Below are positions 57,970-64,000 of a DNA stretch of 64,000 nucleotides, piece by piece (the first letter of the stretch is position 1; every line of letters begins with the position of its first letter). A model generated the notes under the pieces. The model saw only the letters and a list, made by a program, of their open reading frames with translations, ran no database searches and was not told the DNA's origin. The position numbers and the translations under genes are program-made. Source of the stretch: Brasilonema sennae CENA114. GTDB lineage: Bacteria > Cyanobacteriota > Cyanobacteriia > Cyanobacteriales > Nostocaceae. The stretch spans positions 2,740,654 through 2,804,653 of the forward strand of contig NZ_CP030118.1 in assembly GCF_006968745.1 (NCBI RefSeq), read 5' to 3'.

Positions 57970-59322
57970 TTAGAGGGTATACGTAAAATCCTCTACCAAC
58001 ATACCTGGAACCATACTACCTCCCAGTTGACGACCATCATATGTTCCGACTTCAGACACGAATTCTTGGAAATTGGTCAAATCTACAAGATTATCTCCCC
58101 AAAATCGATAAAGACTTTCATCAAAACGCAAATTTTCGATAGGAGCAACAATTTCACCATTTTCTACCCAAAAGCAGGCATAACGGGTCATACCTGTAAT
58201 TCTACCTGTGGGGCGATCGCTCCAATTCAAGTAATGTAAATTAGAGACATACAAACCCGTATTTAAATGAGTAAGAATATCTTCAAAGCTTAAATTTCCT
58301 GGACTAATTTCTGGTGCACGTAAACTCTCATAACTATTAGCACCATTAGCAGTTTTTTGATATTCTCTAGCAGTGCGAGAATTGACGAGCGTATTAACTA
58401 AGACTCCTTTTTCAATAACAGGTAATTCTAGCGGAGCCATTTCTCCTAATTCATTAAATCGCGGTACCAATCCTCGTTGAAAGTTTTCTTTGACATGAAA
58501 TGCAACAGATAACTGCTTTTCTTTGCGCCACAGTGATGCTAAAGAACTCCCTCCCTGTTGTAAATCAGCTTCACTCACACCTCCCCAAGAAAGCATTGCC
58601 GCTAAATCAGCAACTGCGGCTGGTGCAAAGTAGGTTTTATAGTGTCCTCGTGGCAATTCTTTTATTGGACGAGAAAGCAATTGTAATTGTCTTTTCGCAT
58701 CGCTAATTTTCTCGCTATAAGCTTCTTGATTCCACTCACTACCAGCAAAAGTTCCTTTTACAGCTTGTGCTTCAGTTGTGAATATAGAATAGTCCAAGGA
58801 AAAAGTTTCGGTACTAAACCAGTGCTTTTGACCACAAGAATCAGCATACGCTTTAATAACAACCCCCCCAGCATATATCCCAGCAAAATCTAGTTCAGCA
58901 AGCTGTTCTAGCACTGTTGGTACAAGCACTTCTTCAGCCAATAAATTTCCACAATGAACTTCTCGACTGGTATTTGTTCCTGATGGTAAAACCAAATATG
59001 GATCTAGAGGTAACAGAGGAAGTTCTTCTCGTAGTTCTTGCAATGCTTTGTATGCCAATTGCCAATCGATTTCCGAATCTCCAGTAAACGGAAACTGCCG
59101 AAAACTACTGCGTTGATTTTGCATTAAAGTCAGTTCAATTGAACCATCAGTCACACAGCCTGTTTGCCGCACCTTGGCATGATTGAAACGAGTAAATTGA
59201 CTGCGTTCACTGCTAAGTTTCACAGTAAATTCTTCACTTTCTTGTTTCTTATTTAAAAGAGTTTCAATTAGTTGATTAAAGCTGGCTTCTAAAGCAGATA
59301 GTTCTTCGTGTTTCATGAGCAT
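57970..59322 (-). CDS. PmbA/TldE subunit of the TldD/PmbA protease
   Basis: 450 residues. It lacks the metal-binding HExxxH of its partner, as TldE/PmbA subunits do, and shows the shared fold (SERSQFTRFNHAKVRQTGCVTDGSIELTLM; NLSFEDILTHLNTGLYVSNLHYLNWSDRPTGRITGMTRYACFWVENGEIVAPIENLRFDES). The complex trims modified peptides and unfolded chains in the cytoplasm; in other bacteria it matures microcin B17 and related RiPPs. It follows the tldD gene on the same strand. No RiPP precursor is seen nearby. A start at 59316 (MKHEEL) is equally possible. Confidence 0.9.
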   Translation of the reverse strand: MLMKHEELSALEASFNQLIETLLNKKQESEEFTVKLSSERSQFTRFNHAKVRQTGCVTDGSIELTLMQNQRSSFRQFPFTGDSEIDWQLAYKALQELREELPLLPLDPYLVLPSGTNTSREVHCGNLLAEEVLVPTVLEQLAELDFAGIYAGGVVIKAYADSCGQKHWFSTETFSLDYSIFTTEAQAVKGTFAGSEWNQEAYSEKISDAKRQLQLLSRPIKELPRGHYKTYFAPAAVADLAAMLSWGGVSEADLQQGGSSLASLWRKEKQLSVAFHVKENFQRGLVPRFNELGEMAPLELPVIEKGVLVNTLVNSRTAREYQKTANGANSYESLRAPEISPGNLSFEDILTHLNTGLYVSNLHYLNWSDRPTGRITGMTRYACFWVENGEIVAPIENLRFDESLYRFWGDNLVDLTNFQEFVSEVGTYDGRQLGGSMVPGMLVEDFTYTL

Positions 59323-59452
59323 TCTAAATCGAGAGGGAGCTGGGCGGCTAGAGGAAATGTTGAGTGGAAATTCTTATATCTCCTACTAAGATGCTAGGTG
59401 TTTCCGTAGGAGATATTTTGAATCAGCAAATTAACTTGTCCTTGTGTCTTCT

Positions 59453-60892
59453 TCAACCACCACCAAAGACTTCCACGTTAGCAAATACACAAATGGGTGA
59501 ACCATGACCTACCCAAATCGTTTGGTTAGGTTCTCCTTTGCCACACAAAGGAGTCCCGTACATTTCCCAAGTAGAGGAGTTTCCTACTTTTACTAAACTG
59601 TGCCAAAACTCTGGTGTTGTGGCTCGATAGTTGGGATTGCGGAGGGTTTTGGTGAGTTTGCCGTTTTCAATCAATTTAGCGTATTCGCAACCAAACTGAA
59701 ATTTGTAACGGCGGTCATCAATTGACCAGGAGCGATTGGATTCCATGTAGACACCGTGTTCTATACCAGCAATAACTTCCTCAAAAGACCCTTCCCCTGG
59801 TTCTAAATTCAAGTTTGCCATACGATCAATTGCTGGTCGATTCCAAGAGCAAGCACGAGCACAGGCGACTCCTGGTACACCTGCTCTTGCTTGACTTTCC
59901 AAACTACCCAAACCTCGCTGGAGAACGCCTTCTTTAATTAAATACTCCCGTGTTGCCACAGCACCTGTATCATCAAAGCCATAGCTGGCAAATTCACCAA
60001 GTACGGTGGGGTCAAAGGTAATGTTCATCTGGGGAGAACCATACGCCAAAGTGCCGAAATCCCTCTGATTGACAAAACTACCTCCAGCGTAATTGCGCTC
60101 ATCGCCCAAAATTCGGTCAATTTCTAGGGGATGTCCAATGCTTTCGTGGATTTGCAGCATCATTTGGTCTGGGGCTAACACTAATGAAGTACAAGTCGTT
60201 GGACATTCTTCTGCTGTCAACAGTTCTACTGCTTGTTCGCCAATTTGCTGCACCCGAACCCATAAGTCAGGTTGTTGGAAAAGTTCCAGTCCACCTTGGT
60301 AACAGTTTGCTTGCAAGCCGTTGTTAGTGCGTTGCTGGACAACCGCCCCATCTTGTGCTGTAGCTCCGTAATGTGTGCCAAAAAACATAAATTTTTGATA
60401 CACTTCTGAGCCGTTGCTGCTGACAAACCAAGTCTCTCTCTCGGTTGTTGTCAAGTTAGCTAGAGTTTGTACAATTTGGTCAGAAACTCTTAGGGTATGG
60501 CAGACACGAACAAGTAAATCGTTGATTTCCCCTGGACTCAAAGCATCAAAGGGTTTCAGAAATGGCGAGATATATTGACCAACAACTTTAGGGCGCTCAT
60601 TCTCAACTCCAAACGGATGTATCCACCACTCACTTGCAGCAAGTGCTTGTCTGTATGCTTTTTGGGCTGCGGCTTCTAAGTCTTGGATTGCGAGCGAATT
60701 GGTAGCTGCATATCCTATACAGCCGTTGATCATAACTTCCAACATAAACCCCATCGTAGAGGATTTGCCGTTAGTTTGGGGTATGCCGTCACGGACATGA
60801 CAGGTAAATGAAGTTTCCTTGACGACTCTAATACCGAGCCAGTCGGCTGGTATATTTATTTGGGCGATCGCTTTTTTAAGTTCAGACCACAT
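59453..60892 (-). CDS. tldD: TldD metalloprotease subunit
   Basis: 479 residues. The zinc site is QIHESIGHPLEIDRILG (HExxxH), with the third ligand probably a Cys in GVACARACSW or CEYAKLIENGK. Other family segments: YGSPQMNITFDPT, SYGFDDTGAVATREYLIKEGVLQRGL, GEGSFEEVIAGIEHGVYMESNRSWSIDDRRYKFQFG. It is the catalytic half of the TldD/PmbA heteromer and precedes its partner by 130 bases. Confidence 0.91.
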   Translation of the reverse strand: MWSELKKAIAQINIPADWLGIRVVKETSFTCHVRDGIPQTNGKSSTMGFMLEVMINGCIGYAATNSLAIQDLEAAAQKAYRQALAASEWWIHPFGVENERPKVVGQYISPFLKPFDALSPGEINDLLVRVCHTLRVSDQIVQTLANLTTTERETWFVSSNGSEVYQKFMFFGTHYGATAQDGAVVQQRTNNGLQANCYQGGLELFQQPDLWVRVQQIGEQAVELLTAEECPTTCTSLVLAPDQMMLQIHESIGHPLEIDRILGDERNYAGGSFVNQRDFGTLAYGSPQMNITFDPTVLGEFASYGFDDTGAVATREYLIKEGVLQRGLGSLESQARAGVPGVACARACSWNRPAIDRMANLNLEPGEGSFEEVIAGIEHGVYMESNRSWSIDDRRYKFQFGCEYAKLIENGKLTKTLRNPNYRATTPEFWHSLVKVGNSSTWEMYGTPLCGKGEPNQTIWVGHGSPICVFANVEVFGGG

Positions 60893-60894
60893 AA

Positions 60895-60964
60895 CAATTC
60901 AAAGTATGCCCTGCGGGCACGCTACGCGAACAAAATTCAAAGTATGCCCTACGGGCACGCTGCG
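60895..60964. repeat. Two tandem copies of a small dispersed repeat
   Basis: AATTCAAAGTATGCCCTGCG-GGCACGCTACGCG and AAATTCAAAGTATGCCCTAC-GGGCACGCTGCGC stand head to tail, each with a GCCC-n3-GGGC palindrome and a CACGCT(A/G)CGC tail. This is the same pattern as the 26-bp insertion in the IS transposase at 20282. Confidence 0.8.
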
Positions 60965-60983
60965 CTATCAAAAAATTATTGAT

Positions 60984-61011
60984 AACAGTTAACAGTTAAC
61001 TGTTAACTGTT
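60984..61011. repeat. 28-bp perfect palindrome truncating a small gene
   Basis: A perfect 28-base palindrome (AACAGTTAAC...GTTAACTGTT) whose internal TAA ends the four-helix-bundle remnant. It is built from AACAGTT units and their complements. Confidence 0.85.
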
Positions 61012-61166
61012 TTAGCATTTGCCCCAATTGACGTTCCAGACTTAATCAACTGTTTAGAAAGTGTTTTTGCCACTCCCGAACTTTCATTTAGTACTTGGCA
61101 AAGTTTAACAATGCGGACAGCAAACTCAAACGTCCTGTCAGTAATTGCCTTATGATCACTACTCAT
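60996..61166 (-). pseudogene. Truncated four-helix-bundle (S23-type) protein
   Basis: 56 residues from ATG 61166: MSSDHKAITDRTFEFAVRIV then KLCQVLNESSGVAKTLSKQL and IKSGTSIGANAK. The TFEFAVRIVKLCQ and KQLIKSGTSIGAN segments match the first half of four-helix-bundle (S23/bvp-like) proteins, normally ~120 residues with EAQxxxSxxDFxxKxxIxxKExxE following GAN. The second half is lost at a 28-bp palindrome. Function of the family is unclear. Confidence 0.75.
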
Positions 61167-61224
61167 TTTGCCTTTTGTCTTTTATTTTATTCATTTTGAA
61201 CTTTGAATTTTGCGAAAAGTTGCC

Positions 61225-61244
61225 AGGAGGGTTTCCCTCCGTAG
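61225..61244. repeat. 20-bp dispersed repeat shared with the IscB region
   Basis: AGGAGGGTTTCCCTCCGTAG is the exact complement of bases 54252-54271 in the IscB element, and is related to the inner arm of the lnt element (ACGGAGGGAACCCCC). It is a small palindromic repeat family present at least three times in the window. Confidence 0.75.
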
Positions 61245-61272
61245 CAAACTTTTCAAGACGAATTTTGAATTC

Positions 61273-62736
61273 TCAGTTGCGGTGCCATTTAGAGCCTTCA
61301 CGACTATCAATGAGGATAATACCTTTTGCTTGTAGTTCGTTGCGGATGCGATCGGCTTCGGCAAAATTCTTAGCTTTACGTGCATCCTGCCGTTTTTGAA
61401 TGAAAGCCTCAATTTCGGCATCGCTAATACCATGACTTTGAGGTGTTTCCACTTCTTGTTTGGCTTCTAAACCAAGAACTTGAGCTAGTGTCACTAATGT
61501 GTACCACTCTTTCTGTAATTCTACTGGTGGAGTTTCTGTTTTTCCCTCATGCACGAGAAGGTTTCCCTCGCGTTGTAACTTCTTGCTTAATTCAAACAGC
61601 ACTGCCAAACTTTTGGAGAAGTTGAAGTCATCATCTCCTGACGTTTCAAACTCTTGGATCAGGCCTTTATCTAATTGATGAACATGATGAGCAAAAGCAA
61701 GTTTCTCGCCATGTACATAGCCGAATAGTAAACCTTCTTTAAGGGTTTTCCACTGTGCAGAAGCGGTGGCGATCGCCTGTTCCGTAAAATCAAGCGGTTT
61801 ACGATAATGGGCTTGCAGCACAAACAATCGCACCGCCATTGGATCTACCGGTCCATGACTGTGCGCTCCTACTCCATCCAACAACTCGCGAATCGTGATA
61901 AAATTGCCCAAAGACTTAGACATTTTTGCACCATCCACCATCACCATACCGTTATGCATCCAGTAACGAGCGAGTGGTTGGTTCGTAGCAGCTTCCGATT
62001 GAGCAATTTCGTTTTCGTGGTGAGGATTTATTAAATCTCTACCTCCACCATGAATATCAATAGTTGTACCCAGTGTTTCCCTAATCATTGCTGAGCATTC
62101 AATATGCCAGCCTGGACGACCTTTTCCCCAAGGTGAATCCCAAGCGGGTTCTCCTGGTTTTGCAGCTTTCCACAGGGCAAAGTCAAAGGGATGTTGCTTT
62201 TTTGCTTCTGAATCTTCAGAATCTACCCTTCCGCTCGCACCCGCCTGCTTTTGATCCAGTTGTTGTCCAGATAGCTTCCCATACGCAGGGAAACGCTCCA
62301 CTCTGTAGTAAACATCACCACCAACGGCGTAAGCGTAATCTTTTTCTTCTAAAGCATCAATCAGTTCAATGATGGCAGGAATATTCTCTGTCGCACGGGG
62401 ATACTCATCAGCATCCATGACATTTAAGCGGCGGATATCTTCAAAATATGCATCAATAAAGCGATTTGCCACCGCTTCCATTGTCGAGCCTTGTTCTCTG
62501 GCACGGTTAAGAATTTTGTCGTCAATGTCAGTAAAATTCTGAATATAGTGCACTTGGTAGCCGCGCCACTGGAGATAACGACGTATCGTATCCCAGACGA
62601 TATAGGAACGAGCATGACCCAAATGGCAATAGTCGTACACTGTCACGCCGCAGCAATACATCTTAACCTTTCCAGGTTCGACGGTTTGAAAGGATTCTTG
62701 GCGGCGGGTGAGTGTATTGTAAAGTGTTAGGGTCAT
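61273..62736 (-). CDS. cysS: Cysteinyl-tRNA synthetase
   Basis: 487 residues, class I synthetase charging tRNA-Cys. The HIGH motif is [13 protein letters not shown] and the KMSKS motif is [10 protein letters not shown]. The zinc ligands are present: Cys in [10 protein letters not shown], Cys in GWHIECSAM, and His in [11 protein letters not shown]. The C-terminal anticodon-binding domain ends [12 protein letters not shown]. Monocistronic. Confidence 0.96.
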   Translation of the reverse strand: MTLTLYNTLTRRQESFQTVEPGKVKMYCCGVTVYDYCHLGHARSYIVWDTIRRYLQWRGYQVHYIQNFTDIDDKILNRAREQGSTMEAVANRFIDAYFEDIRRLNVMDADEYPRATENIPAIIELIDALEEKDYAYAVGGDVYYRVERFPAYGKLSGQQLDQKQAGASGRVDSEDSEAKKQHPFDFALWKAAKPGEPAWDSPWGKGRPGWHIECSAMIRETLGTTIDIHGGGRDLINPHHENEIAQSEAATNQPLARYWMHNGMVMVDGAKMSKSLGNFITIRELLDGVGAHSHGPVDPMAVRLFVLQAHYRKPLDFTEQAIATASAQWKTLKEGLLFGYVHGEKLAFAHHVHQLDKGLIQEFETSGDDDFNFSKSLAVLFELSKKLQREGNLLVHEGKTETPPVELQKEWYTLVTLAQVLGLEAKQEVETPQSHGISDAEIEAFIQKRQDARKAKNFAEADRIRNELQAKGIILIDSREGSKWHRN

Positions 62737-62883
62737 AACAAGCGTGATACTGCTGAAATAGAGATACGTAATAATAGGGGAGAATAACTGGGATGAAAAA
62801 CCAGCTACCCTATGCTAGTGTTTTCTGTCCTCTGTGCGCTACATTCTTTGTTCTGACTATTTTGATTTTTTCACAGCATCGCT

Positions 62884-64000
62884 ATGCAAGCAGTTAGTTC
62901 CGAATCGAAATCAATGGATGCACCGAAAAAAGGACTACCAGTAACAATTATTACTGGATTCCTCGGTAGCGGCAAGACGACTTTACTCAATCATATCCTG
63001 ACCAATCAGCAGGGACTGAAAACTGCTGTTTTGGTGAATGAGTTTGGCGAAATTGGCATCGATAATGAGTTAATTATCTCCACCGACGATAGTAACGATA
63101 ACATGGTGGAGTTGAGTAACGGTTGTATCTGCTGCACCATTAATAATGACTTGGTGGATGCCGTTTACAAAGTTTTGGAACGCCAAGACAAAATAGATTA
63201 TCTCGTTGTCGAAACAACTGGACTGGCAGATCCGCTACCAGTGGCGCTCACATTTCTTGGTACCGAGTTACGCGACTTAACCCGTCTGGATTCAATCATT
63301 ACGGTAGTAGACGCAGCGAATTACAGCCTGGATTTATTCAATTCTGAGGCGGCTCACAGTCAAATTGCCTATGGTGATGTGATTTTGCTGAACAAGACGG
63401 ATTTAGTTTCTCAAGCAGAATTAGAGACGCTGGAAGTCAAACTTCGGGAAGTCAAGGAAGGAGCGAGAATTATCCGTACAACAAAATCACAAGTACCACT
63501 ACCCTTAATTCTCAGCGTTGGTTTGTTTGAGTCAGACAAGTATTTCGCTGATAGTGCGAGTTCCCATAGTCATGATCATCACGACCATGACCACGATCAT
63601 TCTGAGCACGCTCATGATCATCACGACCATGAGCATGATCATGACCACGATCATTCTAAGTGCACTCATGATCATGATCATGAGCACCATCACCATCATC
63701 ACTCCGATCACTTAGAGAATGATGGTTTTACTTCCATATCTTTCCAGACGGACAAACCTTTTGCGATTAGAAAATTTCAATATTTTCTAGATAATCAGCT
63801 ACCTGAAACAATCTTCCGAGCAAAGGGGATAATGTGGTTTGACGAAAGCCCTCAACGTCATATTTTCCATCTTTGCGGCAAGCGCTTCAGTTTGGATGAT
63901 GATGAGTGGAAAGGTGAGAAGAAAAACCAGTTGGTGTTAATTGGTCAAAATCTGGATCGTGAGACTTTGATCAATCAGCTTGAAAACTGCATTTGTCTTC
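62884..64000 (+). CDS. CobW/COG0523-family GTPase metallochaperone with His-rich tail (partial, runs off the window)
   Basis: At least 372 residues; the stop lies beyond 64000. TIITGFLGSGKTTLLNHIL is the P-loop, ELSNGCICCTINNDLV the CxCC metal site, VVETTGLADPLPVA and LLNKTDLV the switch and guanine-binding motifs. About 50 residues (~225-278) are almost only His and Asp (SHDHHDHDHDH..., HHHHHHSDH), a zinc-like metal reservoir. The CobW_C domain follows (IRKFQYFLDNQ, RAKGIMWFDESPQRHIFHLCGKRF). It probably delivers or stores Zn2+. A clear Zur box is not visible before the start. An ATG at 62914 (MDAPKKG) is an alternative start. Confidence 0.93.
   Translation, partial: MQAVSSESKSMDAPKKGLPVTIITGFLGSGKTTLLNHILTNQQGLKTAVLVNEFGEIGIDNELIISTDDSNDNMVELSNGCICCTINNDLVDAVYKVLERQDKIDYLVVETTGLADPLPVALTFLGTELRDLTRLDSIITVVDAANYSLDLFNSEAAHSQIAYGDVILLNKTDLVSQAELETLEVKLREVKEGARIIRTTKSQVPLPLILSVGLFESDKYFADSASSHSHDHHDHDHDHSEHAHDHHDHEHDHDHDHSKCTHDHDHEHHHHHHSDHLENDGFTSISFQTDKPFAIRKFQYFLDNQLPETIFRAKGIMWFDESPQRHIFHLCGKRFSLDDDEWKGEKKNQLVLIGQNLDRETLINQLENCICL

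Noticed and set aside
63518..63715. Met/Ile/Thr-rich frame in the CobW region
   Set aside because: It is the shifted reading of the His/Asp repeat tract of the GTPase gene.

Overview
The window is from a filamentous, probably heterocyst-forming cyanobacterium (Nostocales). Signs of this are the many GCGATCGC (HIP1-type) octamers, short tandem G-rich repeats, very small palindromic dispersed repeats, a cyanobacterial-type SLH/OprB porin, haemagglutinin-like two-partner secretion proteins, a cyanobacterial-type GyrA, and IS elements typical of Nostocales. I saw no rRNA, tRNA or CRISPR array.

Layout. 0-8.8 kb: a minus-strand two-partner secretion locus with one TpsB transporter followed by two TpsA exoproteins; the first TpsA is split by a one-base insertion inside tandem repeats. 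9-19.7 kb: a Ser/Thr kinase-TPR protein, glutamate dehydrogenase, a polyprenol/phytol kinase-like protein, a truncated antitoxin-like gene, a coupled AlbA_2/GHKL-ATPase plus ParA-like gene pair, and uvrA. 19.8-25.7 kb: a mobile-element zone with a decayed IS4-like element inside a nuclease-like gene, an acquired high-GC aminoglycoside phosphotransferase-like gene with one amber codon, and a TnpB element paired with a tiny ribbon-helix-helix (RHH) gene. 25.7-39.4 kb: accessory metabolism and membrane genes (thioesterase/TetR, MscS channel, HDAC-like deacetylase, FUSC transporter, SDR/LysR, GMC oxidoreductase, alpha/beta hydrolase, ClC channel). 39.6-44 kb: gyrA and lnt, the latter carrying an in-frame palindromic repeat element. 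45-57.8 kb: a sugar-acquisition region with an OprB-type porin, a LacI repressor, a tandem pair of sugar-binding lipoproteins, the ABC ATPase and permease, and an MFS sugar permease. It resembles the frtRABC fructose system of Anabaena. A decayed IscB element sits between ATPase and permease genes. 58-64 kb: the TldD/PmbA protease pair, a truncated four-helix-bundle gene, cysS, and a His-rich CobW-family GTPase running off the window.

How genes work together. TpsB should export both TpsA proteins. The LacI protein probably represses the divergent sugar operon and itself through two near-identical 14-bp palindromes (TGCACAC[G/C]TGTGCA). The porin, ABC importer and MFS permease would together move sugar across both membranes. 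TldD and PmbA form one heteromeric protease.

The most notable signals are: the IscB remnant that lost HNH and RuvC-III but kept its first half and C-terminus in frame and also carries a palindromic insertion; the palindromic element translated inside Lnt; the coupled AlbA_2-GHKL/ParA pair; and the single-stop phosphotransferase. No experimentally new system can be proved from sequence alone; the AlbA_2-GHKL/ParA pair is the best candidate for an undescribed one.
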